From: B30-G6 sp963701385 | Lineage (GTDB): Bacteria > Desulfobacterota > Desulfobacteria > Desulfobacterales > B30-G6 | Length of the DNA stretch: 64,000 nt | Assembly (NCBI GenBank): GCA_963701385.1 | Contig: CAVOZW010000009.1 | Location: 434,001 to 498,000, forward strand | Direction: 5' to 3' | Shown: one piece after another, positions 35,052 through 43,932 of the stretch | How positions within the stretch are numbered: position 1 is the first letter of the stretch | Layout of the letters: every line of letters starts with the position of its first letter | The notes under the pieces: model-generated | Database searches by the model: none | Told to the model about the DNA's origin: nothing | Seen by the model: the letters and a program-made list of their open reading frames with translations, nothing else | Made by a program: the position numbers and the translations under genes

Positions 35052-35342
35052 GGATTCTATGATTCCAGGGGTCCAGGGTTCGAGTGAGATGAAGTGAGGC
35101 ATCAGCTGAATGCTTAATAATTATAGAGAGTTAAAAGATGGATCAGTCTGTGAATTGGAAACGCAGACGATGATATCCGGTGATCTGGATTATATGAAGA
35201 AGGAAAAGCTTCAGGAATTAAGAGAGGAACTCGGTGATGTAGAGAGAATGCTAAAAGCGATGATCAAATGACTGGAAAACAAACACTTGAATACTGGAAT
35301 CCTGGACTCCTTGAACCCTTTCTCCCAATTGGGAGAAGATCC
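35052..35342. mobile_element. Octamer-flanked cassette C1 carrying a four-helix-bundle gene remnant
   Basis: Left end: four degenerate 8-bp units (GGATTCTA, TGATTCCA, GGGGTCCA, GGGTTCGA). Right end: inverted units CTTGAATA, CTGGAATC, CTGGACTC, CTTGAACC, then a perfect 16-bp palindrome TCTCCCAATTGGGAGA and AGATCC. Between them lies the C-terminal half of a four-helix-bundle gene. The same right end (inverted octamers, TTCTCC...GGAGAAGATCC palindrome) recurs at 57018-57078 around a different interior. Mobility is an inference from structure; no transposase is encoded. Confidence 0.6.
35110..35271 (+). pseudogene. C-terminal remnant of a four-helix-bundle (S23/Avd-like) protein
   Basis: 53 residues from an ATG at 35110. 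KDGSVCELETQTMISGDLDY and ELREELGDVERMLKAMIK match helices 3 and 4 of the four-helix-bundle family, which usually continues from an N-terminal pair of helices (LLVWQKA, QLRRAAVS) absent here. It is complementary in extent to the N-terminal remnant at 10024-10263, though they are separate copies. It lies inside the octamer-flanked cassette. Confidence 0.7.
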
Positions 35343-35363
35343 AATAAAGGTAACTATTGAAAT

Positions 35364-36812
35364 ATGCCCCTTACCATTTATAACACCTTAACCAAAAAGA
35401 AAGAATTGTTCCGAACCATTGAGCCTGAAAAGGTGCTCATGTACGTATGTGGACCCACGGTTTATGATTCCTGCCATATCGGGCATGCACGGTCGGTGGT
35501 GGTTTTCGATGTGATTTCCCGATATTTGAAGACCCAGGGTTATGATGTCGTATACGTGAGAAATTTTACGGATGTCGACGACAAGATCATACGCCGGGCA
35601 GCCGAGCTCGGTATGGAACCCAAGGCGCTGGCAGACAAATATATCGATGAGTTCTACCGGGACATGGATGCCCTGCATGTGGAAAGAGCCACTTACGAGC
35701 CGCGAGTGACGGAACATATCGACGACGTGATTCTACTCGTCAATAAGTTGCTGGAAAAGAACGTTGCCTACGCCGTCGATGGGGATGTTTTTTTTGCCGT
35801 TGAAGCCTTTGATGCCTATGGCGAATTATCCAACCGTCATCTGGAAGACATGGATCCGGGGGCGCGTGTCGAAATCGATCCCCGCAAGCGCAATCCATTC
35901 GATTTTATCCTCTGGAAATCGGCAAAACCGGGTGAGCCGTCATGGGACAGCCCATGGGGAAAAGGGCGGCCGGGTTGGCACATCGAGTGTTCGGCCATGA
36001 GCGCAAGATTCCTGGGTGAAACCTTCGACATACATGGTGGCGGCCGGGATTTGATATTCCCTCACCATGAAAACGAAATCGCCCAGTCAGAGGCGGGCCA
36101 TGGCCGAAAATTTGTTCGATACTGGATCCACAACGGGTTTGTGAACATTGACAAAGAAAAAATGTCCAAGTCTCTGGGCAATTTCCGGTTGATAAAGGAT
36201 GTCCTGCGGCAATACCACCCAGAGGTTATCAGGCTTTTTCTGCTATCAAAACAGTATCGAAAGCCCATTGATTTCAACCAGGTATCCATGGAAACCTCAC
36301 AAACGGCCCTGGACCGGATCTATGCCTTGCTCCTTCGGATCGATGAGACCACTGCCGGCTCGAAGACACCTGCCACGGCACCGGAAGACATGCCCTTCTG
36401 GAAGACATTTTGCCAATCCATGGATGATGATTTCAACACCGCCGGCGGAATCGCCGTCATTTTCAACGCCGTGCGGCATGCCAACCGTATCATGGATGAA
36501 AAAGAAAACGAAACGACCTCCCGAAAGTTGGTGATGTCGCTGTCAACCATCAAGTGGGAAATATTGCGCATGGGTGCTGTGCTGGGCATTGGCAACGATG
36601 CACCGGAGGCCTACTTCCAAATCCAACGTGAATCGGTCTTGGCACAGGAGGTTCTGGACGCCAAGCTCATCGAATCTTTGATCGCCGAGCGCGAAAGGGC
36701 AAGGCAGGAGAAGAACTGGAAAAAGGCCGATGAGATCAGAGAGCAGCTGGCTGCCATGAATATCGTTCTCAAAGACCGACCGGATGGGACGCATTGGAAA
36801 ATTGAAAAATGA
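35364..36812 (+). CDS. cysS: Cysteinyl-tRNA synthetase
   Basis: 482 residues. The class I signatures are CGPTVYDSCHIGHARS (HIGH region, with the zinc-binding Cys) and KMSKSLGNF. GWHIECSAMS and HGGGRDLIFPHHENE supply further zinc ligands. Length is normal and no frame problem is seen. The ribosome site is AAAGG in the tail of cassette C1, whose palindrome ends about 25 bp upstream of the start. Confidence 0.96.
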   Translation: MPLTIYNTLTKKKELFRTIEPEKVLMYVCGPTVYDSCHIGHARSVVVFDVISRYLKTQGYDVVYVRNFTDVDDKIIRRAAELGMEPKALADKYIDEFYRDMDALHVERATYEPRVTEHIDDVILLVNKLLEKNVAYAVDGDVFFAVEAFDAYGELSNRHLEDMDPGARVEIDPRKRNPFDFILWKSAKPGEPSWDSPWGKGRPGWHIECSAMSARFLGETFDIHGGGRDLIFPHHENEIAQSEAGHGRKFVRYWIHNGFVNIDKEKMSKSLGNFRLIKDVLRQYHPEVIRLFLLSKQYRKPIDFNQVSMETSQTALDRIYALLLRIDETTAGSKTPATAPEDMPFWKTFCQSMDDDFNTAGGIAVIFNAVRHANRIMDEKENETTSRKLVMSLSTIKWEILRMGAVLGIGNDAPEAYFQIQRESVLAQEVLDAKLIESLIAERERARQEKNWKKADEIREQLAAMNIVLKDRPDGTHWKIEK

Positions 36813-36827
36813 ACGTCGAACATCTTT
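36805..36827. repeat. Short B-type fragment after cysS
   Basis: ATGAACGTCGAACATCTTTT contains two or three B heptamers and overlaps the last codons of cysS. It is too short to pair with an inverted array. Confidence 0.45.
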
Positions 36828-36863
36828 TATAAATTCATCATAGTTAAGATCCTAATTGAGCTC

Positions 36864-38858
36864 ATGCCCCCTTTCAAACTCGTTTCTGACTACACACCCA
36901 CGGGTGACCAGCCAAATGCCATCAAAGTATTGAGTGAAAATCTGATGGGCGGCAAACAGCATCAGGTTCTCCTGGGAGTCACCGGCTCCGGAAAGACGTT
37001 CACCATGGCACATGTGATTGCCAGCGTCGGTAAGCCCACACTGGTGCTTGCCCCCAACAAGACACTGGCCGCCCAACTCTATAATGAGTTCCGTTCGCTT
37101 TTCCCTGAAAACGCGGTCGAGTATTTTGTGTCCTATTACGATTACTACCAGCCCGAGGCCTACATTCCCTCGAGTGATACCTATATTCAGAAAGATTCAT
37201 CCATCAATGAGATGATCGATAAAATGCGCCATTCGGCAACCCGATCCGTCCTGACGCGCCAAGATGTCATCGTGGTGGCCAGTGTTTCCTGCATTTTTGG
37301 ACTGGGAGCACCTGAGGAATACCTGTCCATGAAGGTCGAAATCGAAGCGGGACAACACATTGGGCGGGATACCGTTCTGGCGTGGCTTGTTGCCATGCAA
37401 TATGAAAGAAACGACATCGATTTCCATCGCGGCGTTTTCAGGGTCCGTGGAGACCGTCTGGAGGTGTTTCCCGCCTATGAAGACAGCCTGGCGGTTCGCA
37501 TCGATTTTTTTGGTGATCAGATCGAGGCTATCTCAGAGATCGATGCCTTGAAGGGAAGCGTCCAACGAAACACTCGACGAACCACCATTTTCCCGGCCAG
37601 TCATTACGTCATACAGGCCAAGAAAAGAAGAAAAGCGGTACAGACCATTCAGGATGAGTTGAAGGAGCGCATACAAAACTTCAGGGAAATGAAGAAATAT
37701 ATCGAGGAACAACGGATTGAAGAAAGAACCCAGTTTGATATGGAGATGATTCAGGAAATCGGGTATTGTAACGGGATTGAAAATTATTCTCGTCACTTTA
37801 CCGGACGATCGGAGGGGGATCCGCCACCCACACTCCTCGATTATTTCCCGAATGACTATCTCCTGTTCATCGATGAAAGTCATATTGCCGTTCCGCAACT
37901 GCGGGCGATGTACAAAGGTGATCGATCCCGAAAAATGACCCTCGTGGAATACGGCTTCCGCCTTCCTTCCGCATTGGATAACCGGCCCTTGCAATTTGAG
38001 GAAACAGCCGCCAGAATAAAACAGGTGGTCTATGTGTCGGCAACACCGGCCGAATATGAATTGGAAAAAGGGTCTCAGGCACTTGTGGAACAGATTGTTC
38101 GCCCAACCGGTCTATTGGATCCCGAAATCGTCGTTCGAGCTGCGGAAAACCAGGTAGATGATCTACTCATGGAGATTCGCAAAAGGGCTCAAAAAAACGA
38201 AAGGGTGCTTGTCACCACACTGACAAAACGGATGGCTGAGGATCTAACCGAATATTATTCGGGCCTGGATGTCAAGGTCAGCTATCTGCATGCGGATATC
38301 AACACACTGGAACGGATGGATATTATCCGGGATCTCCGTATGGGAACGTTTGACGTTCTGATCGGCATCAACCTTCTCAGGGAAGGCCTGGATATCCCCG
38401 AAGTATCCCTGGTGGCCATTCTCGATGCTGACAAAGAAGGATTTCTGCGTTCCACACGATCGTTGATACAGACCTGCGGCCGTGCCGCCCGAAATGTCAA
38501 TGGATGTGTTATCATGTATGCCGATGTCATAACAGGCTCCATGCAAAGGGCCATCGAGGAGACCAACAGGAGACGCATCATTCAGAATGCCTATAACGAT
38601 ACTCACGGAATTACACCCACATCGATCCAGAAAGAAATCGCTGGTTCATTTTCAGCCATGGCGGATGCCGACTATGTTGCCTTGGACAAGGTATCCGAGC
38701 GGCTTCAGGGATTTGACAGCCAAGAGAGTATCGAAGCGGTGCTCAAACAAATGGAGACGGAAATGAAAGCAGCCGCAAGGGAGCTCGCGTTTGAAAGGGC
38801 TGCGATTCTCCGTGACCAGATTGTAGAATTGAAAAAGGCCATGTTGTTTGAACTATGA
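36864..38858 (+). CDS. uvrB: Excinuclease ABC subunit B
   Basis: 664 residues. Walker A GVTGSGKTFT near residue 38, the beta-hairpin region YYDYYQPEAYIPSSDTYIQK, DEAD-type IDESH, helicase motifs LREGLDIPEVSL and QTCGRAARN, and a C-terminal UvrC-binding UVR motif (AARELAFERAAILRDQI). This is the damage-verifying subunit of nucleotide excision repair. uvrC follows 207 bp downstream on the same strand. Confidence 0.97.
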   Translation: MPPFKLVSDYTPTGDQPNAIKVLSENLMGGKQHQVLLGVTGSGKTFTMAHVIASVGKPTLVLAPNKTLAAQLYNEFRSLFPENAVEYFVSYYDYYQPEAYIPSSDTYIQKDSSINEMIDKMRHSATRSVLTRQDVIVVASVSCIFGLGAPEEYLSMKVEIEAGQHIGRDTVLAWLVAMQYERNDIDFHRGVFRVRGDRLEVFPAYEDSLAVRIDFFGDQIEAISEIDALKGSVQRNTRRTTIFPASHYVIQAKKRRKAVQTIQDELKERIQNFREMKKYIEEQRIEERTQFDMEMIQEIGYCNGIENYSRHFTGRSEGDPPPTLLDYFPNDYLLFIDESHIAVPQLRAMYKGDRSRKMTLVEYGFRLPSALDNRPLQFEETAARIKQVVYVSATPAEYELEKGSQALVEQIVRPTGLLDPEIVVRAAENQVDDLLMEIRKRAQKNERVLVTTLTKRMAEDLTEYYSGLDVKVSYLHADINTLERMDIIRDLRMGTFDVLIGINLLREGLDIPEVSLVAILDADKEGFLRSTRSLIQTCGRAARNVNGCVIMYADVITGSMQRAIEETNRRRIIQNAYNDTHGITPTSIQKEIAGSFSAMADADYVALDKVSERLQGFDSQESIEAVLKQMETEMKAAARELAFERAAILRDQIVELKKAMLFEL

Positions 38859-39065
38859 CACAACTTTCGGGAATCAGCGAACGCGAAATGAATAATCCCC
38901 TGGCGCTTTGCGAACTCGCCCCAAGGTCTCCTAACGTCTACACCAGTTGTCATAAATATGTTCCGCATAATGCTCACGGATGAGAGGGGACCCTCTTAAA
39001 CCCCAATCGGAACGTTAGTATGACAATCACTATAGAAGGAGAGAACCCGTTCAAGGTTAACCGGT

Positions 39066-40925
39066 ATGTCTGATCAGCAACCAGCTATTTCGAACTTGCG
39101 TGTACAACTTTCCCGAACCCCTTCCGGGCCCGGTGTCTATCTTTTCAAGGATATCGACGGCAAGGTTTTGTACGTGGGCAAGGCAGCGCAGCTGAAGAAG
39201 CGGCTGGCGTCCTATTTTTCAAAATCGAAACAGACGGATGCCAAGATCAGCGTACTGGTGAGCAAGGTGGCCGCTTTTGATGTGATCCTGGTAGGATCTG
39301 AGAAAGAAGCCCTTATCCTTGAGTCAAACCTGATCAAGAAGTACAGACCCAAATACAACGTTATCCTGAAAGACGACAAACGATACCCCTGTTTGCGTAT
39401 CAACACACGGCATACCTATCCCAAATTATCGATTGTCCGAAAAATCAGAAAAGACGGAACCCTCTTTTTTGGACCCTATACATCGGCGGGTGCGGTGAGA
39501 CAAACCCTAAAAATCGTGAACCGGACATTTAAACTTCGCAAGTGTTCAGACAGGGAGTTCGTTCAGAGGACGAGACCCTGCCTGCATTACCAGATGCGGC
39601 GATGCCTGGGCCCCTGCTGCCTGGAGGTAGACAGAAAAACGTATGCGGTCTTGATACAGGAAGTCGTTTTGTTCCTGAACGGCCGAACGCCCGATCTGAT
39701 CAAGAAAATTAAGCAAGCAATGAATCGGCAGGCCGCGTTGGAGCAGTATGAAAAGGCCGCCGAGCTGCGGGACAAACTGTTTGCCCTGGAGAAAACCCTT
39801 GAAAAACAGCTTTCGGTAAGCACCGATTTGAGAGATCGGGACATTGTTGCATTGGCGACATCATCGGATCATGCCATGATCGCCATGTTGTATGTCCGAG
39901 GTGGATTTCTGCAGGGTAAACGGCAATTCGTATTTGAAAAGGTTTTGGCTTCGGAAGAAGATATTCTGGCTGGCTTTTTAGGTCAGTATTATGAACAGGC
40001 CCATATGATTCCATCTGAAATCCTGGTGTCTCATTTTCTTGAAGATGCTGAAATTATCGAGGACATACTGAAAGAGTTCAGAGACGGCAGGGTTCACATT
40101 CATCGTCCCCAGAGAGGAGAAAAAAAACGTCTGATAGGGATGGCACTGGAAAATGCGAAAAACGGATTGCGTGAATCACTGGCATCCAATGTTGCCGAGA
40201 TGGCGCTGTTGACACGGCTCAAGAAGCGACTCAACATGGATCGTCTTCCGGGAAGGATAGAATGCTTTGACAACTCGCATCTGTCCGGCAGCGCATCGGT
40301 CTCCGGCATGGTCGTATTTGAAAAGGGGCGGCCGAAAAGATCGGCTTATCGCACCTACAAGCTCACCACAGCCGGTATGAATGACGACTACGCAGCAATG
40401 GCGGAAGTGCTGGGGCGGCGCTACGGCAAGACCGAGGGCCGGGATTCTTTGCCCGATCTTCTGGTGGTGGATGGTGGAAAAGGTCAGCTAAATATTGCCC
40501 GCGACATCATCGACATGCTGGGTCTGAACGATCGGTTCGAGATCATCGGCATCGCAAAGAGAGATGAAAAAAAAGGCGAAGTCAGGGACAAAGTCTACCA
40601 GGTGGGAAGGGCCAATCCAATATCATTCGGGCGAGATCTGGATGGGCTCCTCTTGTTGCAGCAAATCAGGGATGAAGCGCACCGATTCGCTATTCAATAC
40701 CATAGAAAACGACGCGGCAAGCAGGCCTTGCATTCGGATCTGGATGACATTTATGGTGTGGGTCCAAAGAGAAAAACCATGCTGCTGAAGCATTTCGGCA
40801 GTGTGGCGTCGATCAGATCGGCAGACCTTGACGTTCTGGCAACACTGCCGGGGATAAATCGCAAAATCGCCCAAGCCATTAAAGAGGGCTTGGGTAAACG
40901 AGGGCGTTTGATACGTAAGCAGTAG
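39066..40925 (+). CDS. uvrC: Excinuclease ABC subunit C
   Basis: 619 residues. N-terminal GIY-YIG nuclease (PGVYLFKDIDGKVLYVGKA), a UVR motif (AALEQYEKAAELRDKLFAL), the RNase H-like endonuclease domain (IECFDNSHLSGSASVSGMVV, DLLVVDGGKGQLN) and a C-terminal helix-hairpin-helix pair (GVGPKRKTMLLKHFGS). Both incision sites appear intact. The start follows GGAGAG at 39041; a TTG/ATG choice inside the first codons is not needed. Confidence 0.97.
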   Translation: MSDQQPAISNLRVQLSRTPSGPGVYLFKDIDGKVLYVGKAAQLKKRLASYFSKSKQTDAKISVLVSKVAAFDVILVGSEKEALILESNLIKKYRPKYNVILKDDKRYPCLRINTRHTYPKLSIVRKIRKDGTLFFGPYTSAGAVRQTLKIVNRTFKLRKCSDREFVQRTRPCLHYQMRRCLGPCCLEVDRKTYAVLIQEVVLFLNGRTPDLIKKIKQAMNRQAALEQYEKAAELRDKLFALEKTLEKQLSVSTDLRDRDIVALATSSDHAMIAMLYVRGGFLQGKRQFVFEKVLASEEDILAGFLGQYYEQAHMIPSEILVSHFLEDAEIIEDILKEFRDGRVHIHRPQRGEKKRLIGMALENAKNGLRESLASNVAEMALLTRLKKRLNMDRLPGRIECFDNSHLSGSASVSGMVVFEKGRPKRSAYRTYKLTTAGMNDDYAAMAEVLGRRYGKTEGRDSLPDLLVVDGGKGQLNIARDIIDMLGLNDRFEIIGIAKRDEKKGEVRDKVYQVGRANPISFGRDLDGLLLLQQIRDEAHRFAIQYHRKRRGKQALHSDLDDIYGVGPKRKTMLLKHFGSVASIRSADLDVLATLPGINRKIAQAIKEGLGKRGRLIRKQ

Positions 40926-41000
40926 GCAATGAACCGATGACTGCTTATCGCCTCAACTTTCGTGTTCGCTTGACCCCTAACGTTGCGTTATGGCTTAAAT

Positions 41001-41933
41001 CTAAGCCAACTTTTTCAAATCGTCCTTCAGCCCCTGAACCGCCTCTGCGGATTTCATCAGGGCGGCAGTCTCTTCATCTGTCAGCGTGATTTCGATGATC
41101 GACTCCACGCCACCGGCACCCAGCTTCACCGGTACTCCGATAAAAAGATCCTGAATACCATATTCGCCTTGCAAATACGCGGCGCAGGGTAGGATTTTTT
41201 TCTTGTCTTTCAAAATGGATTCAGCCATTTCGACGGCTGCAGACGCCGGGGCGTAATAGGCACTACCGGTCTTTAAAAGTTTTACAATTTCGGCACCGCC
41301 GTTAGCTGTGCGCTCAACGAGGGCATCGATGCGGTCTTTGGGCATCAATTCCGTAATGGGGATACCCGCTACGGTGGAGTAGCGCGGTAATGGAACCATG
41401 GTATCACCATGTCCACCCAAGACAAAGGCATGGGTGCTCTCTACAGACACATTGAGCTCCATGGCGATAAATGACCTGAAACGTGCCGAATCAAGTACGC
41501 CTGCCATGCCGATCACACGGTTTTTTGGAAAGTGGCTGGCTTCATAGGCAACGTGACACATGGCATCCAGGGGATTGCTGACGATAATGAGCACCGCATT
41601 GGGTGAGCGTTCGGCGATCTGGGTCGTCACGCTTTTCATGATGCCTGCATTGGTGCTGATCAGATCGTCACGACTCATACCGGGCTTTCGCGGTATGCCT
41701 GCTGTGATGATGACGATGTCGGAATCGCTGGAATCTTCGAAACTGTTGGATCCCGTCACGTGGGCATCGTGCTTTTCAACGGGGGCCGCTTCGGTAAGAT
41801 CGAGTGCTTTCCCCTGTGGTACCCCTTCGATGATATCGATCAGTACAACATCGCACAGTTCTTTTTCAGCCAGCCGCTGGGCTGCGGTTGCACCGACATT
41901 GCCGGCTCCCACGACGGTTACTTTATTTTTCAT
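41001..41933 (-). CDS. mdh: Malate dehydrogenase (LDH/MDH family)
   Basis: 310 residues from the ATG at 41933, which has GGAGGAAAC upstream; a longer frame to 42008 lacks this. NAD-binding VVGAGNVGATAAQ, catalytic region GIPRKPGMSRDDLISTNAGI, substrate Arg in GVLDSARFRSF and the active His in VLGGHGDTMVPL are present. Substrate-pocket residues fit malate rather than lactate. It interconverts malate and oxaloacetate in the TCA cycle. Convergent with uvrC. Confidence 0.93.
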   Translation of the reverse strand: MKNKVTVVGAGNVGATAAQRLAEKELCDVVLIDIIEGVPQGKALDLTEAAPVEKHDAHVTGSNSFEDSSDSDIVIITAGIPRKPGMSRDDLISTNAGIMKSVTTQIAERSPNAVLIIVSNPLDAMCHVAYEASHFPKNRVIGMAGVLDSARFRSFIAMELNVSVESTHAFVLGGHGDTMVPLPRYSTVAGIPITELMPKDRIDALVERTANGGAEIVKLLKTGSAYYAPASAAVEMAESILKDKKKILPCAAYLQGEYGIQDLFIGVPVKLGAGGVESIIEITLTDEETAALMKSAEAVQGLKDDLKKLA

Positions 41934-42058
41934 TGTAGTTTCCTCCGTAAGTGAATGACAGGGATCTGAACGCATCAAGACCAGCGCCGACAAACCTTTC
42001 GCCAGCAAGCGTGACGACGTCGCGTCTGATATCTTCGCAGCGTGAGCGTGAGTTTATT

Positions 42059-42086
42059 TTGATAGCATACTCGATTTCGATGTCAA
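42059..42086 (-). promoter_or_regulatory. Sigma-70-type promoter for mdh
   Basis: On the minus strand TTGACA (42086-42081) is followed after 16 bp by TATCAA (42064-42059), about 125 bp before the mdh start. A second candidate in the other direction, TTGACA at 42111 with GATAAA, could serve the gene at 42292. Apart from these, the 358-bp gap 41934-42291 shows no gene. Confidence 0.5.
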
Positions 42087-42291
42087 TACATTTATATGCT
42101 GTTCAATTATTGACATCCGATATGCAAACAGGATAAAGAGATAGATTGCAAATGAGGAGTAGAAGCAAACAATAACCCGTCGGGAAGCGGTCGCGAAAAC
42201 CGGTACAGACCCTTGAAGCGATCGCTTTTGAGCCGTGCCGTTGCGTTAAATAGGCGCTTTGAACGATTGACTACGCTTAAAGAGGGACCTA

Positions 42292-43200
42292 ATGGGAATC
42301 AAGGAATCCATCAAGAGGCTACTGCAGGAGGCCGATCTCTATAAAAGGCAGGGTCTGCTCGATGAAGCAAGGGGGAAGTATTCTGAAGCCGAGCAAAAGG
42401 TTCGAGCCCACGATAGAATTCAGAACAAGGAGACGCTCCTTAAAGGTATCGCCAATAAGATCAAAATACTAGATTCCCAAACCCACAGGATAGATAAGGG
42501 CCCGACATCACCAGAACTTTCGGAAAGGGCCCAGGACCTTATCAAGAAACTTTTTTCATTCTCAAAAGCGGACAGCGAAGAGGAAGCGATTTTGGATGGG
42601 GCCATCGCTCTTGCAAAATTTGGACAATTCGAGCGCGCTTTGGGTGAATTCAACAAGCTTATCGACAAAGAATCACACCGAGTCGTGGCGGCCAAGAATG
42701 TGTTGCGATGCATCATTCAGCTCAGCTCCGAAGATGCAGCCGCCGATCAATATGAAGACTGGACGCGCAAGGGGAACTTTCTGCCGGGCCAGCTGGAAAA
42801 AATTCGGATTTTCCTTATCGAGATTCTGAAAAGCAAAGGCATTCAAAGAGACCTCACCTTGGTTTCAGTTGAAGAAGATACTGTCGAGCAACCTGAGGAG
42901 GCTGAAGAATTTATCGATATCAGCTCTATCGGTATCTATATAAATACCGGGCCGGCAAAAGGCAGGGTCGTTGAATTTGACGTCAATTTTCAATCAGGCA
43001 ATATGCTCAGTCTGATAATCTCCAAAAATGAGGCCAAAACCATTGAACACATTCAAGCGGGTGAGGCATTGAACGATCTTCAGTTTTTTTCGCCCATTGC
43101 CATGTTCAGCGGATCCGGTGTGGTATCGGCGAAATCACAAATTAAATCCGGTCCCAAGCAGGGTGATTTTTGTCTTGATATTAAGATATCGAGCAATTAA
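42292..43200 (+). CDS. Conserved hypothetical protein with TPR-like N-terminus
   Basis: 302 residues, soluble, no signal peptide. Residues 1-50 (IKRLLQEADLYKRQGLLDEA) and 95-125 (AIALAKFGQFERALGEFNKL) look like degenerate TPR helices. The C-terminal 90 residues are beta-rich (SSIGIYINTGPAKGRVVEFD, SLIISKNEAKTIEHIQAGE) and could be a PilZ-like barrel, but the RxxxR motif is absent, so this is speculative. It precedes the MglA-like GTPase gene and is probably part of the same signalling cluster. Confidence 0.6.
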   Translation: MGIKESIKRLLQEADLYKRQGLLDEARGKYSEAEQKVRAHDRIQNKETLLKGIANKIKILDSQTHRIDKGPTSPELSERAQDLIKKLFSFSKADSEEEAILDGAIALAKFGQFERALGEFNKLIDKESHRVVAAKNVLRCIIQLSSEDAAADQYEDWTRKGNFLPGQLEKIRIFLIEILKSKGIQRDLTLVSVEEDTVEQPEEAEEFIDISSIGIYINTGPAKGRVVEFDVNFQSGNMLSLIISKNEAKTIEHIQAGEALNDLQFFSPIAMFSGSGVVSAKSQIKSGPKQGDFCLDIKISSN

Positions 43201-43310
43201 TAAGAAAGAGCTTTTGGGCAACAACTGAATATGATATGTTGCCATTTAACGCCCTGGCTCGTTAATAAGATCATTATTCGATTTTTTTTCTTCGTTTGGA
43301 GTCGTGCCGT

Positions 43311-43925
43311 ATGGCAATATTTAACCTGAAAAAGCAAGTAATCGAGTGCAAAATTGTTTATTACGGCCCGGGTCGTGGTGGGAAAACCACGAATTTGGAG
43401 TATATATTCAAAACCTATTCAAAACAGGTAACGGGTGAAATGGTCTCCATCAATACGGAAGGTGATCGAACGCTTTTTTTTGATTTTCTTCCCATGGGAT
43501 TGGGGAAGATCAGGGGTTGTGATATCAAGGTTCAGCTCTACACGGTACCGGGACAGGTGCAATACAGTGCGACCCGTAAACTCGTTCTTCGAGGGGTCGA
43601 CGGCATTGTTTTCGTGGCGGATTCCCTCGAGGTACGAAGAGAAAAAAACATGATATCCTTGAAGGATCTGGAGAAGAATTTAAAGGAATACGGCCTGAAT
43701 ATCTTCAAGGTGCCGCTGGTGCTTCAATTCAATAAAAGAGATCTGGCCGATGAAGGCATTCCATTGATGTCTGTAGAGCAAATGGAGAAAGATCTCAATC
43801 GCCAGCTAAAGGCACCCGCTTATCCGGGGAGTGCCATTAAAGGCACCGGGGTCGGCGACACGCTGAAGGAGTGCGCCAAGCTGACATTGAAGGCCTTGCA
43901 AAAAGAATTAAAATGGGCGCAGTAG
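43311..43925 (+). CDS. MglA-like small Ras-family GTPase
   Basis: 204 residues from the ATG at 43311; an in-frame TTG at 43296 is less likely. P-loop GPGRGGKTT, MglA-type switch 2 TVPGQVQYSATR, specificity motif FNKRDL and SAIKG are present. MglA-family GTPases set cell polarity and position type IV pili or gliding machinery in delta-proteobacteria. No MglB-type GAP gene is adjacent; the PATAN/cNMP protein encoded 7 bp downstream is a candidate partner (inference). The nearby pilus locus fits a motility role. Confidence 0.88.
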   Translation: MAIFNLKKQVIECKIVYYGPGRGGKTTNLEYIFKTYSKQVTGEMVSINTEGDRTLFFDFLPMGLGKIRGCDIKVQLYTVPGQVQYSATRKLVLRGVDGIVFVADSLEVRREKNMISLKDLEKNLKEYGLNIFKVPLVLQFNKRDLADEGIPLMSVEQMEKDLNRQLKAPAYPGSAIKGTGVGDTLKECAKLTLKALQKELKWAQ

Positions 43926-43932
43926 GTATCGG

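Noticed and set aside
35056..35084. GGTTCGAG-like sequence suggesting a tRNA T-arm
   Set aside because: No acceptor, D or anticodon arms can be formed; the sequence is part of the octamer array.
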